Positions 43,956 through 56,900 of a stretch of 64,000 nucleotides of DNA are shown here, piece by piece; position 1 is the stretch's first letter, and every line of letters begins with the position of its first letter. This DNA comes from Rhizopus arrhizus. Its lineage: Eukaryota; Mucoromycota; Mucoromycetes; Mucorales; Rhizopodaceae. Location of the stretch: positions 496,001-560,000 of the forward strand of contig JAKZZE010000033.1 in NCBI GenBank assembly GCA_024220505.1, read 5' to 3'. Under the pieces are notes generated by a model. It saw nothing but the letters and a program-made list of their open reading frames with translations. It had not been told where the DNA came from and made no database searches. A program made the position numbers and the translations under genes.

Positions 43956-44326
43956 AACCAAGGGGTCACTTGTTTAAAATTTGTCGACCATGCTTTTTTA
44001 GGAAGTTGCAAATGCAATTTTATGGCTGTGGTTCTTCTTTTCAAAAATTAATGCTTTTATGTATCGTTTTATTTTATATTCATATTGTGACGATGCCATT
44101 GATAATCAAAAAATGATGAGGACGCAAACATAGTTTAATTTTAAGTTGCTAATTACTTTAAAGAAAACCTTTTTATTTTGTATTAACCAACTCGATTCAA
44201 CTTAACAAAGCGAATTGAAGACATTAACCCAAAAACAATCAAAAGCAACTCGGAAGACAAAAGCCCTACAAAACAAATTATGTATAAACAGCCATCTTTT
44301 CTTTTTTTTTCTGGTATGAAAACATA
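43956..44326. other. AT-rich region, no supported feature
   Basis: No transposon end, RNA or coding-like frame seen between the putative LTR and element H3. Confidence 0.5.
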
Positions 44327-45958
44327 CAGTAGCGGACAAAACTGGTGCACAAAAATTAAAATCATCATTGCATCTCCGCTATATGTTTGTGACTTTTGTG
44401 GCATATACTATTTGAAAGGCAGTCTAAAATATACATTGTGATAGATAAGCCGGAAATGTACCGGACAATCCCCAGCTGTAAGGTCATTTTTAGTGATTTT
44501 TTGAATATTTCAATTTTCGCCAAAAATGTAGTACTTGTTTAGCCTTCTTTCGAATTTATCCATTTCTTTGTAGTTCACTGTAAAATTTCATAATACACTA
44601 GTGCATTCCGATGGCTTTTAAAAAATATATAAATCCTTGCTTAATTTGCATTTCTCATTGAATCTCACTTCTTGCTTTTACCCTATTCATTATAACAAAG
44701 TACCAGCACTCTATGCCCAAAAAAATTAGCTACGATAAAAAAGAAGCTGTGAAATCTGGAATACGCTCAGGTCGTACGACAATGGATATTTCTAGAACAA
44801 CGGGAGTCTCTAAATGGACGATCAACAGGATAAGGAAGGAAGAAAAGAACATGAAAACCCATGACCGTGGTGGTCGACCGCTTGTAGTCAGCAAAATAAC
44901 TAGTGCGATCATCCGCCTAAAGTTTCGACAAGGTCTCTTAGGCACAGCTTCCGATGCTCAGCACTTTTTGAGATCGCTAGGTTACAATATAAGCAAACGG
45001 TCGGTCAGAAGGCTTCTTCGAAAGCTAGGTTTCAAGTCTGGAATTAAGAAACACAAGCCTTTCATCAGCTACACAAACCAGAAAAAGCGAATAAAATGGT
45101 GTCGTGACAAAGCATCATGGACTGTGGAAGACTGGAAATCTGTGGTCTTCAGTGATGAAACAAAGATCAATGTTTGGGGTGCCGATGGTATACGCTACTA
45201 TTGGAAGCAAGTCGAGCAACCTTGGCGATCTTTTCATGTTGATCAAACAATGAAGCATGGTGGAGGCTCTATTATGCTTTGGGGCTGTATTACATCTCGA
45301 GGACCGGGATATGCTTGTCGAATATACGATGGTGCAATGGACTCACAAGTCTACACGCATATTTTGTCCACTACGTACCGAGATAGCCTAGCATATTACG
45401 GTCTGAAACATCGTGATGTCTTGTTTCAGCATGACAATGACCCAAAACACAAGTCAAGGCACACCACCAAATGGATATCTGATAATGGGATATCGGTATT
45501 AAAAGATTGGCCGCCACAAAGTCCCGATTTAAATCCCATTGAACACGTTTGGCGACAGTTAAAGTCAAAGCTATCTCGATACGATACCAGACCCAAAAGT
45601 ATAGACAATCTTTGGAAAAGAATTGATAAAGAGTGGAACTCTTTTACTGAAAATGATATGCAGCCATACTACGAAAGCATGCCAAAACGAATTGCTGCTG
45701 TTATCAAACGACGAGGCAATTATACGAATTTTTAGATTTTAACTATTTTTATTGTTTTTTTAAAAATATGTATTCTTATAAATAAAAAACATGTTTCTCC
45801 CTCATTTTTAGCACTACAATGATGGAACTTCGTGTAAGTTGCAATGTTTAGTATGTCTTCTATCTGGTATAGTTTCATAGCTATCGCAACTAACATGAGC
45901 AAGTACTGGTAGTTAAAAGCCGAAAAAAAGTTTTGTGCACCAGTTTTGTCCGCTACTG
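44327..45958 (+). mobile_element. Intact Tc1/mariner-type element H3
   Basis: 1632 bp, TA-flanked (44325-44326 and 45959-45960), with about 29-bp terminal repeats CAGTAGCGGACAAAACTGGT and onward. Apart from its own ends it carries a single uninterrupted transposase gene. It is the only candidate autonomous element in the window and could mobilise H1 and H2, whose ends are identical. Confidence 0.95.
44713..45735 (+). CDS. Tc1-family DD35E transposase, intact, 340 aa
   Basis: Cuts and pastes elements with matching ends into TA sites. Residues 1-45 form the first helix-turn-helix (ISRTTGVSKWTINRIRK), followed by the GRP linker (RGGRPLVVSK, about 52-61) and a second helix-turn-helix (SKRSVRRLLRKLGF). 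Catalytic acids are D148 (VVFSDETKIN), D241 (FQHDNDPKHK) and E277 (SPDLNPIEHVW), with 35 residues between the last two. The conserved glycine-rich box KHGGGSIMLWGCIT is at about 181-194. Length and motif order are those of full-length Tc1 transposases, there are no stops or frameshifts, and the ATG sits where the family expects it. Activity is plausible but not shown. No intron is needed. Confidence 0.95.
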   Translation: MPKKISYDKKEAVKSGIRSGRTTMDISRTTGVSKWTINRIRKEEKNMKTHDRGGRPLVVSKITSAIIRLKFRQGLLGTASDAQHFLRSLGYNISKRSVRRLLRKLGFKSGIKKHKPFISYTNQKKRIKWCRDKASWTVEDWKSVVFSDETKINVWGADGIRYYWKQVEQPWRSFHVDQTMKHGGGSIMLWGCITSRGPGYACRIYDGAMDSQVYTHILSTTYRDSLAYYGLKHRDVLFQHDNDPKHKSRHTTKWISDNGISVLKDWPPQSPDLNPIEHVWRQLKSKLSRYDTRPKSIDNLWKRIDKEWNSFTENDMQPYYESMPKRIAAVIKRRGNYTNF

Positions 45959-46014
45959 TACAATTTTCTTCACTTTTTTCTGTAAAATAATTTTTTTGAA
46001 TCGAATGCTTGTTT

Positions 46015-46130
46015 TCTTCTCAGGAACAAGTCCTTTGAAGCACATACTTGATTGTATTCCCTTTTTTGTTTTGATATTTTTATTACTCTTCTGTAATAAG
46101 CTTGATTTACACAACAGAATCTGGTCATTA
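46015..46130 (+). repeat. Degenerate LTR end
   Basis: AACAAGTCCTTTGAAGCACA and TTTACACAACAGAATCTGGT align with the 3' parts of the LTRs at 8-9 kb (AAGTCCCTTGAAGC; AACAAGATCTGGTGG), with more substitutions. The oldest-looking member of that group here. Confidence 0.5.
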
Positions 46131-46401
46131 CAGTTTAAATGCGAAATTGTGCTGAATACTGTATTATTTTTTTGGAATCAAGCTTGTTAAGACTATTGGT
46201 TCAGCATCTAATCTCTTTAAAATGAATGTATTTAATATTGTAGACACACAAAAACGAATGTTATCGCAATATCTTTTGTTTAATTGATTATCTTAACACT
46301 TTGGCTATTTTTTTACATAAAGTATCTATAGTACTTGCTGCAAATGATATTAATAACAACGTTTCAACAAACGTTTATATTTTTATTTCGTATTATTAAT
46401 G
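46131..46401. other. AT-rich region, nothing recognised
   Basis: No gene, RNA or clear terminal repeat for the adjacent Merlin transposase gene was found here. Confidence 0.4.
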
Positions 46402-47472
46402 TTATTTTTCTGCAGCAAGTTCTGCAAACCAGGCTGGATTATGTTGAACTCGATCAAAGCTAACATTCTTAAGGCAATTTATTATACCGTTAAAGGTATT
46501 GTTATGGTGCTTTCTTCGCCAAATAAATTCAATAAGCAACCAAGGTATCATTTTCTTTGTTCTGAGGGCAGGAGTTGCATTCATTTTTATTCCATTCCAA
46601 GTTCCTAAAGAAATTTTAGAATGATTTTGAGCTATAAACCTTTGTATATAGTAACCTTGTTCTTACCCTCAATTGTATTGGTATGAACATCGCCATCACG
46701 AAATGTTACACTATGGCTGACAGTTCGATGTATTAAGTTCATTCCAAGGTTTACCATACTTTCATATGCTCGCCAACAGTCTGTATGTATTATGGATGCA
46801 TCGGCAACATAATTTTGGATAATTGTATTTATCGTTTCCGTGTTTCTGTTATTCACCACAACAAGGAAGTACTTTCGTTCAGGTGTCTTTTCCACACCAC
46901 CAAGCATCCAAACACCCTCCACATGGTGTCCACGATGACACTTTCTTTTTCCAAACTTTGATTCATCAATTTCTACCACGATTGGATTTCGATCCGCATC
47001 ATAGTCTCCAATTTTACAATCATTTTGCTGCAAATCTTCTTGTAAGGCTTGGTACCAATCTTAACGTTTTGCGTACTGTATTAGGAGAGCATCCAACCAT
47101 GGTAGAAATTGCTATGCGGCGTATTTTCAAACGCCAAAAGTAAAGAATGGATAGAGTGTCATAGTTTGGTAAGTTTCGATGAGGAAAAAAGGAAGCGTTT
47201 CGTACAGCTATTTGACGTCCATTACAATATTTTTCGCCGGTTTCCTGGTTTATAGTTATGTCATTACATCTCCAACATGGATTACTTCTCGCTTGTTCCA
47301 AGTACATAATACTTCCTTCAGCACCATTTTGTGGACATAATGGGAACATTTTGCTCTCTGCTCCAATTATGTGGCAAAATGGTACTGTGATGTAACTCTT
47401 CATCAACTTCAAAATCTTCTTTTTCCAGTCATTCTTCAATATCGTCGTTATTGATAGAAATAAATGCTTCAT
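46402..47472 (-). pseudogene. Merlin/ISXO2-type transposase gene, one frameshift, one intron
   Basis: N-terminal zinc-binding part (SNPCWRCND, CNGRQIAVRNASFF) and a helix-turn-helix (MVGCSPNTVRKTLRLVPSL) lie at 47020-47472. A frame change near 47060 is needed to continue WYQALQEDLQQNDCKIGDYD into the catalytic domain: VVEIDESKFGKRK (first Asp), IIHTDCWRAYESM (second Asp), VHTNTIEG (Glu). After TIEG a 62-nt intron (46605-46666, GTAAGA...TTTAG) joins to TWNGIKMNATPALRTKKMIP, then LLIEFIWRRKHHNNTF, to the stop at 46402. These are signatures of the ISXO2/Merlin transposase domain. The single frameshift suggests recent inactivation. Element ends were not found. Confidence 0.8.
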
Positions 47473-47579
47473 CCAAGTTTGAATTTTGTTCAGTTTATAA
47501 ATGTGTTTTTTCTACTTCATCATCAGAATCAACAATAATAACAGGGTTACTTGATGAAGCAACAGATAACGACACAGAC
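47473..47579. other. Short spacer between Merlin gene and repeat
   Basis: Continues the N-terminal side of the Merlin gene (possible upstream coding sequence) until the repeat begins at about 47580. Confidence 0.4.
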
Positions 47580-47958
47580 GGTGGTTAAACCCCAAAAGAG
47601 TTATGGATACCAGCACAAAACGCTTATAAAATTGTGGTTGTGGTTTTCAACGCAGAAACAGAACCAATGGACCACAAAAACGCAAAAAAAGAAAATTGTG
47701 TTTACGGTTAAAATCCAAAATCCTATGGTTGCCAGCTTAATTTCATAGTTGTGGTTTAGGCACTTTTTATGACGGTAACTAAAGTTAGAGTCACGGCTAT
47801 ATCGAAAAAGTAAAATCCAGTGTTGTCCGGTTACTTTTCGGAGTGAGAACCAACACTAGGCGCACCCCATTGGGTATATAAACGAGATAAAGCGATTTTT
47901 ATTACAGACAATTCTGTGATTGCTGTGGTTGTGATTGTGGTTGTGATTGTGGTTATGG
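47580..47958 (+). repeat. Diverged leading copies of the 422-bp repeat
   Basis: Irregular monomers with insertions and GTGGTTGTGGTT stretches precede the uniform array, including GGGTATATAAACGAGATAAAG and TTGTCCGGTTACTTTTCGGA variants. Confidence 0.9.
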
Positions 47959-50900
47959 TTAAACCCCAAAATCCTGTGGTTGCCCGCTTAATTTTGGAGT
48001 TGTGGTTGGAGCACTTTTCTTGACGGTAACTAAAGTTAGAGTCACGGCTATAGCAAAAATATGAAATTCAGTGTTGGCCGGTTACGTTTCGGAGTAATAA
48101 CGAACACTAGGTGCACCCCATTTGCTCTATAAATGGTATAAACTGATTTTTACACATAGCCCACTATTTTGGTGCCTATGGCTAGGCTTATAGCTAAAAT
48201 TTGGCTTATGGCTAAAGTTAAGCGGAGTGATAACCAACACTAAGTGCACCCTATTTGCTCTATAAATGGGATAAAGCCATTTTTACACATAGCCCACTAT
48301 TTTTGTGCCTATGGCTATGCTTATAGCTATAATTTGGCCTATGACTAAAGTTAAGGTTGGATCTCTGATTATTTGCATGGTTAAACCCCAAAATCCTGTG
48401 GTTGCCCGCTTAATTTTGGAGTTGTGGTTGGAGCACTTTTCTTGACGGTAACTAAAGTTAGAGTCACGGCTATAGCAAAAATATGAAATTCAGTGTTGGC
48501 CGGTTACGTTTCGGAGTAATAACGAACACTAGGTGCACCCCATTTGCTCTATAAATGGTATAAACTGATTTTTACACATAGCCCACTATTTTGGTGCCTA
48601 TGGCTAGGCTTATAGCTAAAATTTGGCTTATGGCTAAAGTTAAGCGGAGTGATAACCAACACTAAGTGCACCCTATTTGCTCTATAAATGGGATAAAGCC
48701 ATTTTTACACATAGCCCACTATTTTTGTGCCTATGGCTATGCTTATAGCTATAATTTGGCCTATGACTAAAGTTAAGGTTGGATCTCTGATTATTTGCAT
48801 GGTTAAACCCCAAAATCCTGTGGTTGCCCGCTTAATTTTGGAGTTGTGGTTGGAGCACTTTTCTTGACGGTAACTAAAGTTAGAGTCACGGCTATAGCAA
48901 AAATATGAAATTCAGTGTTGGCCGGTTACGTTTCGGAGTAATAACGAACACTAGGTGCACCCCATTTGCTCTATAAATGGTATAAACTGATTTTTACACA
49001 TAGCCCACTATTTTGGTGCCTATGGCTAGGCTTATAGCTAAAATTTGGCTTATGGCTAAAGTTAAGCGGAGTGATAACCAACACTAAGTGCACCCTATTT
49101 GCTCTATAAATGGGATAAAGCCATTTTTACACATAGCCCACTATTTTTGTGCCTATGGCTATGCTTATAGCTATAATTTGGCCTATGACTAAAGTTAAGG
49201 TTGGATCTCTGATTATTTGCATGGTTAAACCCCAAAATCCTGTGGTTGCCCGCTTAATTTTGGAGTTGTGGTTGGAGCACTTTTCTTGACGGTAACTAAA
49301 GTTAGAGTCACGGCTATAGCAAAAATATGAAATTCAGTGTTGGCCGGTTACGTTTCGGAGTAATAACGAACACTAGGTGCACCCCATTTGCTCTATAAAT
49401 GGTATAAACTGATTTTTACACATAGCCCACTATTTTGGTGCCTATGGCTAGGCTTATAGCTAAAATTTGGCTTATGGCTAAAGTTAAGCGGAGTGATAAC
49501 CAACACTAAGTGCACCCTATTTGCTCTATAAATGGGATAAAGCCATTTTTACACATAGCCCACTATTTTTGTGCCTATGGCTATGCTTATAGCTATAATT
49601 TGGCCTATGACTAAAGTTAAGGTTGGATCTCTGATTATTTGCATGGTTAAACCCCAAAATCCTGTGGTTGCCCGCTTAATTTTGGAGTTGTGGTTGGAGC
49701 ACTTTTCTTGACGGTAACTAAAGTTAGAGTCACGGCTATAGCAAAAATATGAAATTCAGTGTTGGCCGGTTACGTTTCGGAGTAATAACGAACACTAGGT
49801 GCACCCCATTTGCTCTATAAATGGTATAAACTGATTTTTACACATAGCCCACTATTTTGGTGCCTATGGCTAGGCTTATAGCTAAAATTTGGCTTATGGC
49901 TAAAGTTAAGCGGAGTGATAACCAACACTAAGTGCACCCTATTTGCTCTATAAATGGGATAAAGCCATTTTTACACATAGCCCACTATTTTTGTGCCTAT
50001 GGCTATGCTTATAGCTATAATTTGGCCTATGACTAAAGTTAAGGTTGGATCTCTGATTATTTGCATGGTTAAACCCCAAAATCCTGTGGTTGCCCGCTTA
50101 ATTTTGGAGTTGTGGTTGGAGCACTTTTCTTGACGGTAACTAAAGTTAGAGTCACGGCTATAGCAAAAATATGAAATTCAGTGTTGGCCGGTTACGTTTC
50201 GGAGTAATAACGAACACTAGGTGCACCCCATTTGCTCTATAAATGGTATAAACTGATTTTTACACATAGCCCACTATTTTGGTGCCTATGGCTAGGCTTA
50301 TAGCTAAAATTTGGCTTATGGCTAAAGTTAAGCGGAGTGATAACCAACACTAAGTGCACCCTATTTGCTCTATAAATGGGATAAAGCCATTTTTACACAT
50401 AGCCCACTATTTTTGTGCCTATGGCTATGCTTATAGCTATAATTTGGCCTATGACTAAAGTTAAGGTTGGATCTCTGATTATTTGCATGGTTAAACCCCA
50501 AAATCCTGTGGTTGCCCGCTTAATTTTGGAGTTGTGGTTGGAGCACTTTTCTTGACGGTAACTAAAGTTAGAGTCACGGCTATAGCAAAAATATGAAATT
50601 CAGTGTTGGCCGGTTACGTTTCGGAGTAATAACGAACACTAGGTGCACCCCATTTGCTCTATAAATGGTATAAACTGATTTTTACACATAGCCCACTATT
50701 TTGGTGCCTATGGCTAGGCTTATAGCTAAAATTTGGCTTATGGCTAAAGTTAAGCGGAGTGATAACCAACACTAAGTGCACCCTATTTGCTCTATAAATG
50801 GGATAAAGCCATTTTTACACATAGCCCACTATTTTTGTGCCTATGGCTATGCTTATAGCTATAATTTGGCCTATGACTAAAGTTAAGGTTGGATCTCTGA

Positions 50901-53900
50901 TTATTTGCATGGTTAAACCCCAAAATCCTGTGGTTGCCCGCTTAATTTTGGAGTTGTGGTTGGAGCACTTTTCTTGACGGTAACTAAAGTTAGAGTCACG
51001 GCTATAGCAAAAATATGAAATTCAGTGTTGGCCGGTTACGTTTCGGAGTAATAACGAACACTAGGTGCACCCCATTTGCTCTATAAATGGTATAAACTGA
51101 TTTTTACACATAGCCCACTATTTTGGTGCCTATGGCTAGGCTTATAGCTAAAATTTGGCTTATGGCTAAAGTTAAGCGGAGTGATAACCAACACTAAGTG
51201 CACCCTATTTGCTCTATAAATGGGATAAAGCCATTTTTACACATAGCCCACTATTTTTGTGCCTATGGCTATGCTTATAGCTATAATTTGGCCTATGACT
51301 AAAGTTAAGGTTGGATCTCTGATTATTTGCATGGTTAAACCCCAAAATCCTGTGGTTGCCCGCTTAATTTTGGAGTTGTGGTTGGAGCACTTTTCTTGAC
51401 GGTAACTAAAGTTAGAGTCACGGCTATAGCAAAAATATGAAATTCAGTGTTGGCCGGTTACGTTTCGGAGTAATAACGAACACTAGGTGCACCCCATTTG
51501 CTCTATAAATGGTATAAACTGATTTTTACACATAGCCCACTATTTTGGTGCCTATGGCTAGGCTTATAGCTAAAATTTGGCTTATGGCTAAAGTTAAGCG
51601 GAGTGATAACCAACACTAAGTGCACCCTATTTGCTCTATAAATGGGATAAAGCCATTTTTACACATAGCCCACTATTTTTGTGCCTATGGCTATGCTTAT
51701 AGCTATAATTTGGCCTATGACTAAAGTTAAGGTTGGATCTCTGATTATTTGCATGGTTAAACCCCAAAATCCTGTGGTTGCCCGCTTAATTTTGGAGTTG
51801 TGGTTGGAGCACTTTTCTTGACGGTAACTAAAGTTAGAGTCACGGCTATAGCAAAAATATGAAATTCAGTGTTGGCCGGTTACGTTTCGGAGTAATAACG
51901 AACACTAGGTGCACCCCATTTGCTCTATAAATGGTATAAACTGATTTTTACACATAGCCCACTATTTTGGTGCCTATGGCTAGGCTTATAGCTAAAATTT
52001 GGCTTATGGCTAAAGTTAAGCGGAGTGATAACCAACACTAAGTGCACCCTATTTGCTCTATAAATGGGATAAAGCCATTTTTACACATAGCCCACTATTT
52101 TTGTGCCTATGGCTATGCTTATAGCTATAATTTGGCCTATGACTAAAGTTAAGGTTGGATCTCTGATTATTTGCATGGTTAAACCCCAAAATCCTGTGGT
52201 TGCCCGCTTAATTTTGGAGTTGTGGTTGGAGCACTTTTCTTGACGGTAACTAAAGTTAGAGTCACGGCTATAGCAAAAATATGAAATTCAGTGTTGGCCG
52301 GTTACGTTTCGGAGTAATAACGAACACTAGGTGCACCCCATTTGCTCTATAAATGGTATAAACTGATTTTTACACATAGCCCACTATTTTGGTGCCTATG
52401 GCTAGGCTTATAGCTAAAATTTGGCTTATGGCTAAAGTTAAGCGGAGTGATAACCAACACTAAGTGCACCCTATTTGCTCTATAAATGGGATAAAGCCAT
52501 TTTTACACATAGCCCACTATTTTTGTGCCTATGGCTATGCTTATAGCTATAATTTGGCCTATGACTAAAGTTAAGGTTGGATCTCTGATTATTTGCATGG
52601 TTAAACCCCAAAATCCTGTGGTTGCCCGCTTAATTTTGGAGTTGTGGTTGGAGCACTTTTCTTGACGGTAACTAAAGTTAGAGTCACGGCTATAGCAAAA
52701 ATATGAAATTCAGTGTTGGCCGGTTACGTTTCGGAGTAATAACGAACACTAGGTGCACCCCATTTGCTCTATAAATGGTATAAACTGATTTTTACACATA
52801 GCCCACTATTTTGGTGCCTATGGCTAGGCTTATAGCTAAAATTTGGCTTATGGCTAAAGTTAAGCGGAGTGATAACCAACACTAAGTGCACCCTATTTGC
52901 TCTATAAATGGGATAAAGCCATTTTTACACATAGCCCACTATTTTTGTGCCTATGGCTATGCTTATAGCTATAATTTGGCCTATGACTAAAGTTAAGGTT
53001 GGATCTCTGATTATTTGCATGGTTAAACCCCAAAATCCTGTGGTTGCCCGCTTAATTTTGGAGTTGTGGTTGGAGCACTTTTCTTGACGGTAACTAAAGT
53101 TAGAGTCACGGCTATAGCAAAAATATGAAATTCAGTGTTGGCCGGTTACGTTTCGGAGTAATAACGAACACTAGGTGCACCCCATTTGCTCTATAAATGG
53201 TATAAACTGATTTTTACACATAGCCCACTATTTTGGTGCCTATGGCTAGGCTTATAGCTAAAATTTGGCTTATGGCTAAAGTTAAGCGGAGTGATAACCA
53301 ACACTAAGTGCACCCTATTTGCTCTATAAATGGGATAAAGCCATTTTTACACATAGCCCACTATTTTTGTGCCTATGGCTATGCTTATAGCTATAATTTG
53401 GCCTATGACTAAAGTTAAGGTTGGATCTCTGATTATTTGCATGGTTAAACCCCAAAATCCTGTGGTTGCCCGCTTAATTTTGGAGTTGTGGTTGGAGCAC
53501 TTTTCTTGACGGTAACTAAAGTTAGAGTCACGGCTATAGCAAAAATATGAAATTCAGTGTTGGCCGGTTACGTTTCGGAGTAATAACGAACACTAGGTGC
53601 ACCCCATTTGCTCTATAAATGGTATAAACTGATTTTTACACATAGCCCACTATTTTGGTGCCTATGGCTAGGCTTATAGCTAAAATTTGGCTTATGGCTA
53701 AAGTTAAGCGGAGTGATAACCAACACTAAGTGCACCCTATTTGCTCTATAAATGGGATAAAGCCATTTTTACACATAGCCCACTATTTTTGTGCCTATGG
53801 CTATGCTTATAGCTATAATTTGGCCTATGACTAAAGTTAAGGTTGGATCTCTGATTATTTGCATGGTTAAACCCCAAAATCCTGTGGTTGCCCGCTTAAT

Positions 53901-56900
53901 TTTGGAGTTGTGGTTGGAGCACTTTTCTTGACGGTAACTAAAGTTAGAGTCACGGCTATAGCAAAAATATGAAATTCAGTGTTGGCCGGTTACGTTTCGG
54001 AGTAATAACGAACACTAGGTGCACCCCATTTGCTCTATAAATGGTATAAACTGATTTTTACACATAGCCCACTATTTTGGTGCCTATGGCTAGGCTTATA
54101 GCTAAAATTTGGCTTATGGCTAAAGTTAAGCGGAGTGATAACCAACACTAAGTGCACCCTATTTGCTCTATAAATGGGATAAAGCCATTTTTACACATAG
54201 CCCACTATTTTTGTGCCTATGGCTATGCTTATAGCTATAATTTGGCCTATGACTAAAGTTAAGGTTGGATCTCTGATTATTTGCATGGTTAAACCCCAAA
54301 ATCCTGTGGTTGCCCGCTTAATTTTGGAGTTGTGGTTGGAGCACTTTTCTTGACGGTAACTAAAGTTAGAGTCACGGCTATAGCAAAAATATGAAATTCA
54401 GTGTTGGCCGGTTACGTTTCGGAGTAATAACGAACACTAGGTGCACCCCATTTGCTCTATAAATGGTATAAACTGATTTTTACACATAGCCCACTATTTT
54501 GGTGCCTATGGCTAGGCTTATAGCTAAAATTTGGCTTATGGCTAAAGTTAAGCGGAGTGATAACCAACACTAAGTGCACCCTATTTGCTCTATAAATGGG
54601 ATAAAGCCATTTTTACACATAGCCCACTATTTTTGTGCCTATGGCTATGCTTATAGCTATAATTTGGCCTATGACTAAAGTTAAGGTTGGATCTCTGATT
54701 ATTTGCATGGTTAAACCCCAAAATCCTGTGGTTGCCCGCTTAATTTTGGAGTTGTGGTTGGAGCACTTTTCTTGACGGTAACTAAAGTTAGAGTCACGGC
54801 TATAGCAAAAATATGAAATTCAGTGTTGGCCGGTTACGTTTCGGAGTAATAACGAACACTAGGTGCACCCCATTTGCTCTATAAATGGTATAAACTGATT
54901 TTTACACATAGCCCACTATTTTGGTGCCTATGGCTAGGCTTATAGCTAAAATTTGGCTTATGGCTAAAGTTAAGCGGAGTGATAACCAACACTAAGTGCA
55001 CCCTATTTGCTCTATAAATGGGATAAAGCCATTTTTACACATAGCCCACTATTTTTGTGCCTATGGCTATGCTTATAGCTATAATTTGGCCTATGACTAA
55101 AGTTAAGGTTGGATCTCTGATTATTTGCATGGTTAAACCCCAAAATCCTGTGGTTGCCCGCTTAATTTTGGAGTTGTGGTTGGAGCACTTTTCTTGACGG
55201 TAACTAAAGTTAGAGTCACGGCTATAGCAAAAATATGAAATTCAGTGTTGGCCGGTTACGTTTCGGAGTAATAACGAACACTAGGTGCACCCCATTTGCT
55301 CTATAAATGGTATAAACTGATTTTTACACATAGCCCACTATTTTGGTGCCTATGGCTAGGCTTATAGCTAAAATTTGGCTTATGGCTAAAGTTAAGCGGA
55401 GTGATAACCAACACTAAGTGCACCCTATTTGCTCTATAAATGGGATAAAGCCATTTTTACACATAGCCCACTATTTTTGTGCCTATGGCTATGCTTATAG
55501 CTATAATTTGGCCTATGACTAAAGTTAAGGTTGGATCTCTGATTATTTGCATGGTTAAACCCCAAAATCCTGTGGTTGCCCGCTTAATTTTGGAGTTGTG
55601 GTTGGAGCACTTTTCTTGACGGTAACTAAAGTTAGAGTCACGGCTATAGCAAAAATATGAAATTCAGTGTTGGCCGGTTACGTTTCGGAGTAATAACGAA
55701 CACTAGGTGCACCCCATTTGCTCTATAAATGGTATAAACTGATTTTTACACATAGCCCACTATTTTGGTGCCTATGGCTAGGCTTATAGCTAAAATTTGG
55801 CTTATGGCTAAAGTTAAGCGGAGTGATAACCAACACTAAGTGCACCCTATTTGCTCTATAAATGGGATAAAGCCATTTTTACACATAGCCCACTATTTTT
55901 GTGCCTATGGCTATGCTTATAGCTATAATTTGGCCTATGACTAAAGTTAAGGTTGGATCTCTGATTATTTGCATGGTTAAACCCCAAAATCCTGTGGTTG
56001 CCCGCTTAATTTTGGAGTTGTGGTTGGAGCACTTTTCTTGACGGTAACTAAAGTTAGAGTCACGGCTATAGCAAAAATATGAAATTCAGTGTTGGCCGGT
56101 TACGTTTCGGAGTAATAACGAACACTAGGTGCACCCCATTTGCTCTATAAATGGTATAAACTGATTTTTACACATAGCCCACTATTTTGGTGCCTATGGC
56201 TAGGCTTATAGCTAAAATTTGGCTTATGGCTAAAGTTAAGCGGAGTGATAACCAACACTAAGTGCACCCTATTTGCTCTATAAATGGGATAAAGCCATTT
56301 TTACACATAGCCCACTATTTTTGTGCCTATGGCTATGCTTATAGCTATAATTTGGCCTATGACTAAAGTTAAGGTTGGATCTCTGATTATTTGCATGGTT
56401 AAACCCCAAAATCCTGTGGTTGCCCGCTTAATTTTGGAGTTGTGGTTGGAGCACTTTTCTTGACGGTAACTAAAGTTAGAGTCACGGCTATAGCAAAAAT
56501 ATGAAATTCAGTGTTGGCCGGTTACGTTTCGGAGTAATAACGAACACTAGGTGCACCCCATTTGCTCTATAAATGGTATAAACTGATTTTTACACATAGC
56601 CCACTATTTTGGTGCCTATGGCTAGGCTTATAGCTAAAATTTGGCTTATGGCTAAAGTTAAGCGGAGTGATAACCAACACTAAGTGCACCCTATTTGCTC
56701 TATAAATGGGATAAAGCCATTTTTACACATAGCCCACTATTTTTGTGCCTATGGCTATGCTTATAGCTATAATTTGGCCTATGACTAAAGTTAAGGTTGG
56801 ATCTCTGATTATTTGCATGGTTAAACCCCAAAATCCTGTGGTTGCCCGCTTAATTTTGGAGTTGTGGTTGGAGCACTTTTCTTGACGGTAACTAAAGTTA

